Source: Brevibacillus sp051967035 (GTDB taxonomy: Bacteria; Bacillota; Bacilli; Brevibacillales; Brevibacillaceae). From it: a stretch of 64,000 bases of DNA. The position numbers and the translations under genes are program-made. This document shows positions 48,766 through 57,876 of the stretch, piece after piece (the stretch's first letter is position 1; the number at the start of each line of letters is the position of its first letter). The stretch is taken from NCBI RefSeq assembly GCF_051967035.1, contig NZ_JBQCKK010000006.1:124001-188000 (forward strand), written 5' to 3'. Below the pieces are notes generated by a model. That model was given only the letters and a program-made list of their open reading frames with translations, was not told the DNA's origin and did no database searches.

Positions 48766-50793
48766 TTACTTCTTCAGCTCGATGACCCGTTTGCTTTCAT
48801 CCCACGCGACGGTATACCCGAGCTTTTCCGCTACTTTTTTCACAGGGAGGTAAGCCACTCCGCGCACGGTGACCGCATCCGTCCGGAAATCCGCGCTGCT
48901 TGTGCCCAAACCGAGCATGAGCTTCTCCGCCTGCACATAGGCCATGCCGTTTACGACCAGCTTTTGTTCCGCCCATAGCGGATACGTCTGCCCGTTTACG
49001 GCAAGGGCAAAAGGCGCGGTCGGCTCATACGGCACATCCACAGGCTCGGCAGCCGTGTAGGCGATCGCGTCGACGCCAAGCACCGTGCCTTCCCTTGTAT
49101 TGTCTGCTCCTCCGTACATCTTGCCCGTTTCAAAATCGTAGACGATCGCCTGAACGTTGCCGATCTCCGCAGGCCGCTCGGCAAACACATGGCCTTTTGC
49201 CATCAGTTGCAGGAGGACGTCCTGATCAATGCCCGCCTCCCAGGAGACATAGGGATAGCCGCTGGAAAAAATGCGGGGAGCGCGGATGGCGTCCTCGATG
49301 TTCATGCCGTGGTCGATCACGTTGAGAATGGTTTGCGATACAGATGCGATGATCGTCGAGCCGCCTGGCGAGCCGACGGCCAAAAACGGCTGCCCGTCTT
49401 TGAGGACAATCGTCGGCGACATGCTGGAGCGGGGGCGCTTGCCAGGCTCCACCTGATTGACCCCGCCCGGCACCGCGTCAAAATCCGTCAGCTCGTTGTT
49501 GAGCATAAAGCCGTAGCCCGGCACCATCACGCCGCTTCCAAAGACGTCCTCAATCGTGGTCGTGTAGGAGACGAGATTGCCCCATTTGTCCATGACGGCA
49601 AAGTGGGTCGTCTGCTTGACCGGCGAACTGTCGATCAGTTGGATCGCTACTTCGGGCTTTTGCCGGGGGTCGTACTTCCACGGATCGCCAGCCGTTACGT
49701 TCGCATTGGCCCGGTTGTCGTCGATCAGCTTGCGCCGTTCCTTTATGTAATCGTCGTGAAGCAGTCCTTGCTTGGGCACCGGATAGACGTCCTCGTCGGC
49801 CATGTACGCCGCCCGGTCGGCGTAGGCGAGGCGGTTGGCCTCGATCAAATGGTGCAAATACGCGGCAGAGCCAAACCCGTCCTTCCGATTGTCGTAGCCT
49901 TCCATCAGCTTCAAAATCTGGATCATGGTCAAACCGCCCGAACTGGGAGGCGCCATGGAAACCACTTCATAGCCGCGAAACATTCCGCGCACCGGCTCCC
50001 GTTCCTTGACCTGGTAAGCTTTGAGATCGTCCAGCGTCATTTTGCCGCCGGTGCGCTGTACCTCCTGGACGAGTGCGCGGCCGATCTCTCCTTCGTAAAA
50101 AACATCCGGTCCCTGGTCGCGGATCAGCTTCAGCGTTTTGGCCAAATCGGGCTGGACGAGGATGTCCCCTTCCTCCAGCGGACGGCCATTCGGCAAGAAA
50201 ACGCGCGCCGCCGTTTGGTGCTTTTCCAGCTTGCTGCGCGACTGGGCGATATAGTCTGCCGTCACCCAGTTGACGCGAACGCCTTTCTCGGCCAGCTCGA
50301 TCGCTGGCGCAAGCACGTCTGCCAGCTTCCATGTCCCGTACATCTCCAGCGCCTTCGCCACGCCCAGCAACGTTCCCGGCACGCCTACTGCCTGACCGCT
50401 GGTGTGCCGCTGTTCAAAAGGAATCGGCTGCCCGTCCGCCTGCAAAAACATGTCGGCTGTGACATTTGCCGGGGCTGCTTCCCGGCTGTCGATCACCGTG
50501 ATTTTGTTCTGGTCCTTCACATAGATCATCATAAAGCCTCCGCCGCCGATTCCCGACATGTACGGCTCTGCCACATTGAGAGCCAGCTGGATTCCGGCGG
50601 CGGCGTCCACGGCATTTCCCCCCTTGGCCAAAATGTCCCGTCCGACCTGTGCGGCCGCAGGATGGGAGACGGCCACAATGCCTTTCGTGGCGCCAACTAC
50701 GTCTTCCGGAACACCTGGGACCTTTGCCCATGCCATTTGGGTTAGCCAAAAAACGGAAACGAACGCGAGGGCTACCATCCTCTTTTTTTTCAT
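48766..50793 (-). CDS. ggt: Gamma-glutamyltransferase with C-terminal copper-amine-oxidase-like domain
   Basis: Cleaves or transfers gamma-glutamyl groups, from glutathione or poly-gamma-glutamate, outside the cell. The 675 residues have a signal peptide (1-23), the large subunit with the GIGGGGFMMIY segment, the autoprocessing site before Thr395 (QTTHFAVMDKWGN), and the small subunit with RSSMSPTIV and GSPGGSTII. After about residue 598 there is an extra domain (PLWAEQKLVVNGMAYV ... AYLPVKKVAEKLGYTVAW) resembling the copper-amine-oxidase N-terminal-like repeat found on many Paenibacillaceae exported proteins. Ordinary GGT ends before that. Confidence 0.94.
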   Translation of the reverse strand: MKKKRMVALAFVSVFWLTQMAWAKVPGVPEDVVGATKGIVAVSHPAAAQVGRDILAKGGNAVDAAAGIQLALNVAEPYMSGIGGGGFMMIYVKDQNKITVIDSREAAPANVTADMFLQADGQPIPFEQRHTSGQAVGVPGTLLGVAKALEMYGTWKLADVLAPAIELAEKGVRVNWVTADYIAQSRSKLEKHQTAARVFLPNGRPLEEGDILVQPDLAKTLKLIRDQGPDVFYEGEIGRALVQEVQRTGGKMTLDDLKAYQVKEREPVRGMFRGYEVVSMAPPSSGGLTMIQILKLMEGYDNRKDGFGSAAYLHHLIEANRLAYADRAAYMADEDVYPVPKQGLLHDDYIKERRKLIDDNRANANVTAGDPWKYDPRQKPEVAIQLIDSSPVKQTTHFAVMDKWGNLVSYTTTIEDVFGSGVMVPGYGFMLNNELTDFDAVPGGVNQVEPGKRPRSSMSPTIVLKDGQPFLAVGSPGGSTIIASVSQTILNVIDHGMNIEDAIRAPRIFSSGYPYVSWEAGIDQDVLLQLMAKGHVFAERPAEIGNVQAIVYDFETGKMYGGADNTREGTVLGVDAIAYTAAEPVDVPYEPTAPFALAVNGQTYPLWAEQKLVVNGMAYVQAEKLMLGLGTSSADFRTDAVTVRGVAYLPVKKVAEKLGYTVAWDESKRVIELKK

Positions 50794-50880
50794 ACGATCC
50801 CCCCTGGCTTTTTCTTCCGATCCTTATTATTATAATTTTCAGCATTTTTACAGGTCAACCCATCATCTCGCCGCCAGACG

Positions 50881-50929
50881 AAAAAACACTCCCCCGAAGC
50901 GAGGCCAGGCGCCCCGCCGGAAGAGTGTC
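50881..50929 (-). terminator. Terminator downstream of the glycosidase operon
   Basis: Minus strand: ACACTC..CCGGC pairs around a GC-rich loop to ..GAGTGT and is followed by six T (50886-50881). It ends the two-gene unit 52523-50957. Confidence 0.85.
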
Positions 50930-50956
50930 TCCATTCTCCACATTCGATTTGCCTGC

Positions 50957-52036
50957 TTACGGCAGGATGACCAGATTGCTGACAACCGGCCTTTCCTTAC
51001 CGCCCGACGGCTTGTTCAAGAGCTTGCCGTTGTAGTAAAACGCGCTGGAGCCGCCGCCATCGAGATTGTACGCATCAACGACGTGGAATTCCTGCAGCTT
51101 GCGTTGGGCTTCCTCCAAGGTAACGCCCTTGCTCCAGCCTTCCCTTCTGCCGTCGATGACGATCACAAGCAAGTCGCCGTTGTCAAAATGACCGATGAGC
51201 GTGCGCGGCTGGCGAGCGTTGGCCCAGTCGCGGGGAATCGGCAGGCGCTTCCCGTCCTGCAGCAGTCTGGGCAAAAAGCTCGCCCCCTGCAAAATGCCCT
51301 GCTGGGTAATTTGCGCCTGGGTGGTAATCGTGGCTCCCACCAGGTGGCCTTTGTTGTTGAACCCGACGAAGCTCAACTTCGAATTGTTGGAAAACGTGCG
51401 AATCTTGCCGTCAACCACAGTAATGCCCAGCGGCGTCAGATTGCCCTTGCTGTCGCTCATGAAGCCTCCGGCGTTGATGGCCAGGACAGCACCGGTTCGT
51501 TTTCCGGCGTGGCTCGTCGTCTCGCCTTTGCTTTTGACCGAGTCGTTTGCCAGCACCATTTTCAGCGCGCTCGGGTCTTTCAGCCGAACCTTCGCCATGT
51601 ATCCGCGATAGCCCGCCTCCTGCAGCGAGTACACTTTGACGATGGATTGGTTCCCGAAGGACTGCCCGATCGGCTCGCCGAGCATGTTGGACAAGATCGT
51701 GTCCAGCACATCGGCCGACTTTTGCGTCTGCGAGCGGCTCGTCACCAGCAGGTTGTCGATGTGCTTGTTTTGCTCTTCGTACTCTTTTTGCTCCTTCTTG
51801 GCGCGGTCGCGGAGGTCCGCTACCACCGCTTCTACCTCGCGCAGTGTTTTCTTCGTGTCGTCCACCTGCTGTCCCAGCTCGTCCGCCCGTTGTTTCGACT
51901 GCTCGGAAGCGAGCTTCAGGCCTTCTGCCTGCAGCTTGTCGGCGGGATTGGTCAGGGTGAGGGCAAGCAAAAAGCCGAGCGCTGGCGCCAGCAGGAACAG
52001 GAAGAAGCGATTGACTTTACCAAGCACGGGCTGCAT
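50957..52036 (-). CDS. Phosphodiester glycosidase family protein (NAGPA-like), membrane-anchored
   Basis: The C-terminal domain resembles phosphodiester alpha-GlcNAcase/exopolysaccharide-biosynthesis proteins (PF09992 type); substrates may be wall teichoic acid or polysaccharide linkages. The 359-residue protein has an N-terminal transmembrane helix (about 11-30), a coiled coil (about 36-98, rich in K/E/Q), then the catalytic-type domain with AINAGGFMSD, RTLIGHFDNGDLLVIVIDGRR (in parts) and YNLDGGGSSAFYYNGK. Likely extracellular. It overlaps the upstream gene by 20 bases. Confidence 0.87.
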   Translation of the reverse strand: MQPVLGKVNRFFLFLLAPALGFLLALTLTNPADKLQAEGLKLASEQSKQRADELGQQVDDTKKTLREVEAVVADLRDRAKKEQKEYEEQNKHIDNLLVTSRSQTQKSADVLDTILSNMLGEPIGQSFGNQSIVKVYSLQEAGYRGYMAKVRLKDPSALKMVLANDSVKSKGETTSHAGKRTGAVLAINAGGFMSDSKGNLTPLGITVVDGKIRTFSNNSKLSFVGFNNKGHLVGATITTQAQITQQGILQGASFLPRLLQDGKRLPIPRDWANARQPRTLIGHFDNGDLLVIVIDGRREGWSKGVTLEEAQRKLQEFHVVDAYNLDGGGSSAFYYNGKLLNKPSGGKERPVVSNLVILP

Positions 52037-52523
52037 CCTCCAGTTTTTTCAGCGACGCCTTCAAATCCGCCAGCTGCTTGTTCAACTGGTCAATCCGATC
52101 CTGGAGAGCTTCCTTGGTTTTGTTGGTCCCGCCGATCGTCTCCCCGGTCAATTGCAGGTCTTCTTCCAGACTGCCAAGACCCGCCTGTACGCCCTTCATC
52201 TCTTCCTGCACCATAGCCAGCTGTTCGCTTAACGCTTTCATCTGCTTTTGATTGTCTTCCTGTATCTGATCGATTCGCAGGTTCACCAGTTGCTGCTGCT
52301 TGTCCAGCGTATGGGTAGCATAGGCGTACCCCGCATAAGCGAGTCCTACCCAAACCAGTACAGCCAGTACGATTGGCAATAGAGGCCGCTTGCCTTCTGT
52401 TTGGGAGGGAAGCAACGCCTGAAACAGGCTGCCTCGTTTGCGTCTGTTCACCTGCTTCCCGTTTGCCGGGAGCGGCAGAGTCGTAGACGAAGTCGATGAC
52501 GCACCCATGTATTTGTCGTTCAT
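52017..52523 (-). CDS. Membrane-anchored coiled-coil protein
   Basis: A 168-residue protein of unknown family: a Ser/Thr/Pro-rich N-terminus (1-45), one transmembrane helix (about 48-66, LPIVLAVLVWVGLAYAGYA), then a long coiled coil to the end (QQQLVNLRIDQIQEDNQKQ, LADLKASLKKLEDAARAW). Orientation puts the coiled coil outside. Gene overlap with the glycosidase, and matching coiled coils, suggest the two pair up in the membrane. Confidence 0.78.
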   Translation of the reverse strand: MNDKYMGASSTSSTTLPLPANGKQVNRRKRGSLFQALLPSQTEGKRPLLPIVLAVLVWVGLAYAGYAYATHTLDKQQQLVNLRIDQIQEDNQKQMKALSEQLAMVQEEMKGVQAGLGSLEEDLQLTGETIGGTNKTKEALQDRIDQLNKQLADLKASLKKLEDAARAW

Positions 52524-52567
52524 CGGCCCCCTCCTCCTTTCTGTGACATTTGATCGAATGAGGTTTT

Positions 52568-52594
52568 ATTATAGCATAGTTTCGTTTTCCGCAA
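52568..52594 (-). promoter_or_regulatory. Promoter for the coiled-coil/glycosidase unit
   Basis: Minus strand: TTGCGG (52594-52589), 15 bases, TGC then TATAAT (52573-52568); the extended -10 compensates for short spacing. It lies 45 bases before the start codon. Confidence 0.6.
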
Positions 52595-52626
52595 GCCTTT
52601 TGCAAGAAGAGGGGAAATTTTGGCCC

Positions 52627-52669
52627 AAAAAAGAAGATACCGTCGCTTCATGCCCGTGACGGTATCTTC
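52627..52669 (-). terminator. Terminator after the RDD gene
   Basis: A perfect 12-bp stem GAAGATACCGTC (52633-52644) with its complement (52658-52669), followed on the minus strand by six T. Confidence 0.9.
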
Positions 52670-52673
52670 CCGG

Positions 52674-53498
52674 CTAGTTCTCCAGGCTCCACTCGCTTTG
52701 CAGCGTGCGATACAGTCGCTCTAAAAACAGCATCGGCTCTTCCTGAGGAGACTCTTCCTCCGCGTATGCCAGTTTTTTTTGCAACAGGCGGGCGATGTCT
52801 TTCGCCAGCTCCTGCTTTCTCTCTTCCGCCAAGGAGTCCTGGCGCGCGATAAAGGTCGCAAGCAGCAGCCAATCCTCGCGGGTCAGGGCCTGCTTTTGCT
52901 GCTCGCGCAGTACGAGCGGCTCCGCGAGCGCCGCCATGCCTACCTGTTTTCTCCGCTTTCTTTTCCGGAACCGCCCTGTGCGCTCCCCGCCTTCGACTAC
53001 GACGATGGTCCCTGCAACGAGATCGCCGATGCGTTTGTCGCGAGGATGGAAAAAAGAGACGAGCGCACCCAAAAAATAGCCGGACGGGAGCAGATCCACG
53101 ATGCGAAACAGATTGCGGATCGTGGAGGACAAAAACGTCGCAGGCTGGCCGTTATCGCGGATGACGCGAATCCCCATCCACCTTTTTCCGATTGTCTGTC
53201 CCGACCAGAACGCCTCGAAGAGCAAAAAGTAGCCGAAGTGGAGGAGGAAGATCAGGAGGACGGCCAGCGCGATGGCATAGTTGTCTTTCTCCAGGAAAAA
53301 ATAATCATTTCTTCCAAGGATCACTATGCTGATCGCCACAAATACAGTAAGATTAACCAGGAACAAAATGATGCTGTCAATCAGCTGAGCAGCGGCCCGA
53401 CTGCCCAGTCCCGCTGTCTGAAACCGCAGCATCACATGCTCGGGTGTGACGACAGACGCTTCGCGACCTGTCTGTTTCACGGATGGATTTTCCTTCAT
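52674..53498 (-). CDS. RDD family membrane protein
   Basis: RDD proteins are small membrane proteins of uncertain function, some linked to sodium or small-solute transport. The 274 residues have four hydrophobic segments (about 37-60, 76-100, 142-158 and near 175-185), with the family's Arg and Asp-Asp residues in GLGSRAAAQLIDSIILF and HPRDKRIGDLVAGT. After residue 180 there is a charged soluble tail (KRKRRKQV ... LLQKKLAYAEEES). It is divergent from the SpoIIM-like gene with 51 bases between start codons. Confidence 0.86.
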   Translation of the reverse strand: MKENPSVKQTGREASVVTPEHVMLRFQTAGLGSRAAAQLIDSIILFLVNLTVFVAISIVILGRNDYFFLEKDNYAIALAVLLIFLLHFGYFLLFEAFWSGQTIGKRWMGIRVIRDNGQPATFLSSTIRNLFRIVDLLPSGYFLGALVSFFHPRDKRIGDLVAGTIVVVEGGERTGRFRKRKRRKQVGMAALAEPLVLREQQKQALTREDWLLLATFIARQDSLAEERKQELAKDIARLLQKKLAYAEEESPQEEPMLFLERLYRTLQSEWSLEN

Positions 53499-53549
53499 GT
53501 CGGTTCGCTTCTCCCTCTCGCAACTCTCGTAGATAAGGAGGCCTTATCC

Positions 53550-54530
53550 ATGGATATCACTTCCTTTTGGCACAAGCATAAAGCCTCTTGGGCCGAACTG
53601 GAACAACTGGTCGAACGGTTCACCCGGCAAGAGCGGCACATCACCGCCGCAGACATCGACCGTCTGACCCACTTGTATAAAAAAGCGTCCGCCCAGCTGG
53701 CGCTGGTCCGCTCGTATCACCCGACGGACGAAATCACCCTCTACCTCAACCAGCTCGTCTCCCGCGCCCACAACCTGACGTACAAGCAGCAGTCGGGAAG
53801 CTGGCAGCAGCTGCGGCATTTTTTCGGGGTCCGACTGATCGGGCTGATCCATACGCGCATCGGATTTGTCGGCATGGCGGCCCTGCTCTTCGTCATGGGC
53901 GGCGTATCCGGCTTTGCGGCGGTGCTGACTGATCCGCTCAACCTGTACTACGTGCTGCCCCAGGGCATGGCCGAACAGATCGATCCGACGAGACTCGGGG
54001 AAGGACACGCTGCCCTCAACAGTCCCGTCCTCTCCACGATGATTATGACCAACAACATGAAGGTGGCCATTCTCGCTTTTGTGAGCGGGATTACATTCGG
54101 GCTCGTGCCGATCTACCTCCTGTTGGTCAACGGACTGCTCGTCGGAGCCTTGGCCGCCGTCTACTACCAGGCAGACAGCAGCTACGCGTTTTGGGCGTAC
54201 ATCCTCCCGCACGGCGTCATCGAGCTGACCGCGATCTTCATTGCCGGAGGGGCCGGCTTGCACATGGGCTACCGTCTGCTCGTGCCTGGGCGCTACGCCC
54301 GCCACTATGCATGTTTGGAGGCGGCAAAAGAATCGGCCCAGCTGCTGCTTGCGACCCTGCCGCTGTTGTTCGTGGCGGGAGTCATCGAAGGGTATATCAC
54401 CCCTTCGTCGCTCTCCCTGGAAACGAAGTACCTCGTGGCGGCGGCCACCTTGCTGCTGTTGTGCCTGTGGTATGTGATCGGGCGAAGAAGCCAGGCTCAC
54501 AATGCCTCTCTCGCCTTTATTTCCAAATAA
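53550..54530 (+). CDS. Stage II sporulation protein M-like membrane protein (DUF95)
   Basis: SpoIIM in B. subtilis helps membrane migration during engulfment; shorter and longer homologues occur beside DUF58/MoxR clusters in many bacteria and archaea. The 326 residues have a soluble helical N-terminus (1-95, EQLVERFTRQERHITAADIDRL), then five to six transmembrane helices (about 111-300) with GGVSGFAAVLTDPLNLYYVLP and LPHGVIELTAIFIAGGAGLHMGYR, the family motif. ATG at 53550 after AAGGAGG; the much longer open frame upstream is antisense noise over the RDD gene. Its 3-prime end overlaps DUF58 by 34 bases, antisense. Confidence 0.88.
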   Translation: MDITSFWHKHKASWAELEQLVERFTRQERHITAADIDRLTHLYKKASAQLALVRSYHPTDEITLYLNQLVSRAHNLTYKQQSGSWQQLRHFFGVRLIGLIHTRIGFVGMAALLFVMGGVSGFAAVLTDPLNLYYVLPQGMAEQIDPTRLGEGHAALNSPVLSTMIMTNNMKVAILAFVSGITFGLVPIYLLLVNGLLVGALAAVYYQADSSYAFWAYILPHGVIELTAIFIAGGAGLHMGYRLLVPGRYARHYACLEAAKESAQLLLATLPLLFVAGVIEGYITPSSLSLETKYLVAAATLLLLCLWYVIGRRSQAHNASLAFISK

Positions 54531-55867
54531 GCATGGATTACTGTCAGCGTTAACTGATCGGCCGGCACATCGAGCACCTGGATGCCCGCGCCGGTCATTT
54601 TTTGTTGAAACGCCTTGCGGTCGAGCTGAAAGCGCTGCGCCACCGCTTTGATGTAGGCCAGGCGGCTGTTTTCAACCGGAACCCGCGTCCATTCGTGCAG
54701 CAGCGGGTCCGCCTGCGAGAGCAGCACAAACAGGTGCGAGCGGCGCATTTTCCCCAAATAGCTGGCGAGCAAGTCGTCCACCAGGTAATTTTCCATGTCC
54801 GAAAACAGCACGATCAGGCTGCGCCGTTTTTGCTGGCGGTGCAAAAATTCCAGCGCCTTCGCCGGGTCGGCCTCCACGAAGTCATGGGACAAATCGTAGG
54901 CAGCTTCCAAAATCGCATGCAAATGCCCCATGCCGCGCCCAGGCGGTATGTACGTCTTGATCGCGTGGGAATAGGCCAAAAACGCCACCTGATCGCCCTG
55001 GCGCAAGGCGACAGCGGCCAGCGTGAGCGCAGACTCCAGCGCCTGATCGAGCCTGCTCTGGTTGTTCAGCTCCACGCCCATCAGCCTGCCGCAGTCGACG
55101 AGAATCGTAATCACTTTGCCATGCTCGGGCCGATACTGGTTCGTCATCAGCCGCCGGGAGCGGGCTGACGCCGACCAGTTGATCGTGCGCGGATCATCGT
55201 CCGGGACGTACTCGCGGATCGCGTGGAACTCGGAGCCAGCCTTGGCCCGGCGCAAGATTTTTTTGCCGTCGACGATCAGGCTCTCCTGCAACGAGTTCAA
55301 ATAGCCGCGAACCTGCGACAAGTCGGGATACATTTTGATCGTCTGCGGACAGGGAAAGCGGCTCTGGCGGTACCACAGGCCGACGGTGCCGCTCCAGCGC
55401 AAATACAGCCACGCAAATGAATAGTGTCCCCGCTCGGTTCCGCGCGTCTGGTAGACGATGCGCGACTGGCCGCTTTCCATCCTGCCCGCGATCGGCCCTG
55501 CCTCCGCGAAAGACTGCGGCAAATCGTCCAGGAGCACGTAGGAAACCGTCTGGCCGCTTCTGTTCGTCATTTCTACCTCGACCCAAAACGGCTGGCCGAT
55601 GTCGCTCTGCTCGGGAAGCACGCGGCGCAGCTCCAGGTCTTTGCGCTTGGGCAGCGTCAGCCAGTCAAGCACGCTCGCCACGAAGACGAGGCCGTTGTAC
55701 AGCCAGAAAGCCCCGTACCCGGTGCCCATGAAAAAGCCGATGACAGCGATAGGGATGCCGAGCAAAAGCAGAACGAGCAGCCGCTTCGTCGGCACCACGA
55801 AGCGATCTGCCAAAACATCAGCGAGGAACCGGAATAGCGGCCAACGTCTCTTCGATGATGTGGTCAC
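54497..55867 (-). CDS. DUF58 domain protein
   Basis: DUF58 proteins contain a degenerate von Willebrand A-like domain and work with MoxR ATPases; roles in cell-wall stress and assembly are suspected. The 456 residues have two N-terminal hydrophobic segments (about 28-48, 55-70), a beta-rich middle domain, and the DUF58 signature FHAIREYVPDDDPRTINW near 215-232, then a Rossmann-like C-terminal part with VITILVDCGRLMGVEL and LIVLFSDMENY. Start GTG with GGAGGGGGG, overlapping MoxR by 50 bases. Confidence 0.92.
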   Translation of the reverse strand: MTTSSKRRWPLFRFLADVLADRFVVPTKRLLVLLLLGIPIAVIGFFMGTGYGAFWLYNGLVFVASVLDWLTLPKRKDLELRRVLPEQSDIGQPFWVEVEMTNRSGQTVSYVLLDDLPQSFAEAGPIAGRMESGQSRIVYQTRGTERGHYSFAWLYLRWSGTVGLWYRQSRFPCPQTIKMYPDLSQVRGYLNSLQESLIVDGKKILRRAKAGSEFHAIREYVPDDDPRTINWSASARSRRLMTNQYRPEHGKVITILVDCGRLMGVELNNQSRLDQALESALTLAAVALRQGDQVAFLAYSHAIKTYIPPGRGMGHLHAILEAAYDLSHDFVEADPAKALEFLHRQQKRRSLIVLFSDMENYLVDDLLASYLGKMRRSHLFVLLSQADPLLHEWTRVPVENSRLAYIKAVAQRFQLDRKAFQQKMTGAGIQVLDVPADQLTLTVIHAYLEIKAREAL

Positions 55868-56738
55868 TGGTGCCCCCCTCCAATTCTACCTGCGGTGACA
55901 GGATGAGACGATGCCGCAATGCAGGCCGGGCCACCATTTTCACATCATCCGGCGTCACGTACGCGCGTCCGTCGAGAAACGCCCACGCCTTGCTGGCCAT
56001 GAGAACGGCAATCCCGGCGCGGGAGCTTGCCCCGAGCAGAAGCCGTTTCGTTTCCCGCGTCTTGCGAATCAAGGTCGTCATGTATTCAAAAATCGAATCG
56101 TCCACGACGACGTCCTGCAATTTGCGCCGCGCCGCCACGATGTCGTCCAGGCTGCAAATCGGCGCTGACTTTGTCTCCTGCCCGCCCGCGTGCCGGACGT
56201 GCTGAATCAGGATTTGCTTTTCGCTCTCATAGGACGGATACTGCAGCGTCAGCTTGAATAGAAAACGGTCGAGCTGCGCCTCCGGCAACACGTAAGTTCC
56301 TTCGTACTCGACGGGGTTTTGCGTGGCGACGACGAAAAATGGCTCGGGCAACGGGTACGTGACGCCGTGAATCGTCACCTGGCCTTCCTCCATCGCTTCC
56401 AAAAGAGCCGCCTGCGTTTTCGGCGGCGTGCGATTGATCTCGTCCGCCAGCAGCACATTCGCGAATACAGGGCCTTTGATCGTCTCAAAGCGGTTGTCCT
56501 GCATGTTGAAAACGACATGGCCAATCATATCCGATGGCATCATGTCCGGCGTAAACTGGATGCGCCTGCTCACTCCCCCGATCAGCCCCGACAAGGTGCG
56601 GACCATTTTGGTCTTTCCGATTCCGGGCACTCCCTCCAGCAGTACGTGCCCGCCAGCGAGCAAGGCGGCCACGAGCAGCCGGATGTTTTGCCGCTGTCCG
56701 ACCAGTTCTTTTTCCATCTGTTGCAACAATGGCTCCAC
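55818..56738 (-). CDS. MoxR-family AAA+ ATPase
   Basis: MoxR ATPases act as chaperones for assembling or activating multi-protein complexes, usually paired with DUF58/VWA proteins. The 306 residues have Walker A GVPGIGKT near 36-43, the Walker B/DEIN segment LLADEINRTPPKTQAALLEAM, sensor 1 FFVVATQNPVEYEGTYVLPEAQLDRF in parts, and the C-terminal helical lid. Starts at GTG after AGGAGTG. It follows the DUF4350 gene by 10 bases. Confidence 0.94.
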   Translation of the reverse strand: MEPLLQQMEKELVGQRQNIRLLVAALLAGGHVLLEGVPGIGKTKMVRTLSGLIGGVSRRIQFTPDMMPSDMIGHVVFNMQDNRFETIKGPVFANVLLADEINRTPPKTQAALLEAMEEGQVTIHGVTYPLPEPFFVVATQNPVEYEGTYVLPEAQLDRFLFKLTLQYPSYESEKQILIQHVRHAGGQETKSAPICSLDDIVAARRKLQDVVVDDSIFEYMTTLIRKTRETKRLLLGASSRAGIAVLMASKAWAFLDGRAYVTPDDVKMVARPALRHRLILSPQVELEGGTSDHIIEETLAAIPVPR

Positions 56739-56748
56739 GATTGTTCTG

Positions 56749-57876
56749 TCACTCCTTCATCAGTTGCGTCATGATCTCATCCAGCAGAAGACTGTCTGCC
56801 AAAAGCCGCTTCGCCGAGTATCCGGTTCCGCTGTGGGCTTGCTCCAGCCGATCCAGCAGCGCGGCAAGCCTGGTGACTGCCTGTTCGTCCCAGCGTAGTC
56901 GGGCACAGCGCAAAATCTCGGCGCGGTCCGCATGGTGGGGAACGCCCCAGCGATCGTACATCAGCTGGCGCAGATACGCTTCCCTGTGCGCCAGCGCGTC
57001 ACGCGCCAGTCCCCGACGCTCATACCAGACGGACACGGCGAGAAGCGTCTCGTCCCCCCGGCGAACCGTCCACTCGCGCAAGGTGTAGACAGGGCCAAAC
57101 CGCTTCCCCTTCCACCAGACGAACAACAGCAGCACGATGGCCAACTGGGCGACGGCAGCCACCAGCCAGCCGGGATAGATCGCCAGAAGCCCCGGCTTCT
57201 CCTGCAATCCGTGATGGTAGTCGTCCACCCAGATCACGGACCATGTTTCTTGCAAATGCGGCCATACCGCCTCGAAATGAGACAGCTCGCCAATTTTTCG
57301 ATTCGTCAGCCAATCCGGGACCAAAAAGTACGAGAGGCTCCCCGCTCCGACCGCCACTTTTCCCGCAAGGATTCCATCGTCGTCGTAAAAAAGCGGCTCC
57401 AGCCCTTCCGCCTCTTTCCATCTGACCCGGGTCTGTGCCTTGCCCATCAGCCCTTCGCCGAGAGACTGCCCCCGGATATTGCGCTCCCGGTTGCCCTTCT
57501 CCGCTATATCCTTCGGTTCAAACGGCAAGTCTGTCCACGGAATCGCCCGCTCGGAGAAAACAAACAGGTCGTTTCCGCCGCTCACCCATGCGAGCAACTC
57601 CTCCTGCTCCTTTGCACGCAGGTTGTCCGGCTCGACGACAAGCAGCGCCTGGCCCGCTGACTTCGGCAGCACATGCATCGGCTGTCGCCACTCCTTGACC
57701 CGGCTCCCTTTTTCCTCCAGCAGGAGTAGCACGGCTTTGATTCCGTCCGGCTGTGCCGACGATGCCAGATAGGGAGGCAGACGCGTAGCCACGGGCTTGA
57801 CGATCAACCATCCGACGATCACGAGCAGCCCAATCGCGGCGACGATGCCCGCACGATACGTTTTCAGGCTATTCAT
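56749..57876 (-). CDS. DUF4350 domain membrane protein
   Basis: DUF4350 proteins accompany MoxR/DUF58 clusters; the domain is GATase-like and of unknown role. The 375 residues have a first transmembrane helix (about 8-26), an extracytoplasmic DUF4350-type domain (DGIKAVLLLLEEKGSRV near 45; LLVVEPDNLRAKEQEELLAWV), a second helix near 238-260 (GWLVAAVAQLAIVLLLFVWW), and a cytoplasmic C-terminal tail. ATG at 57876 with AGGGAGGG; a 201-residue upstream extension is antisense/out-of-frame noise. It overlaps the DUF4129 gene by 4 bases. Confidence 0.88.
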   Translation of the reverse strand: MNSLKTYRAGIVAAIGLLVIVGWLIVKPVATRLPPYLASSAQPDGIKAVLLLLEEKGSRVKEWRQPMHVLPKSAGQALLVVEPDNLRAKEQEELLAWVSGGNDLFVFSERAIPWTDLPFEPKDIAEKGNRERNIRGQSLGEGLMGKAQTRVRWKEAEGLEPLFYDDDGILAGKVAVGAGSLSYFLVPDWLTNRKIGELSHFEAVWPHLQETWSVIWVDDYHHGLQEKPGLLAIYPGWLVAAVAQLAIVLLLFVWWKGKRFGPVYTLREWTVRRGDETLLAVSVWYERRGLARDALAHREAYLRQLMYDRWGVPHHADRAEILRCARLRWDEQAVTRLAALLDRLEQAHSGTGYSAKRLLADSLLLDEIMTQLMKE

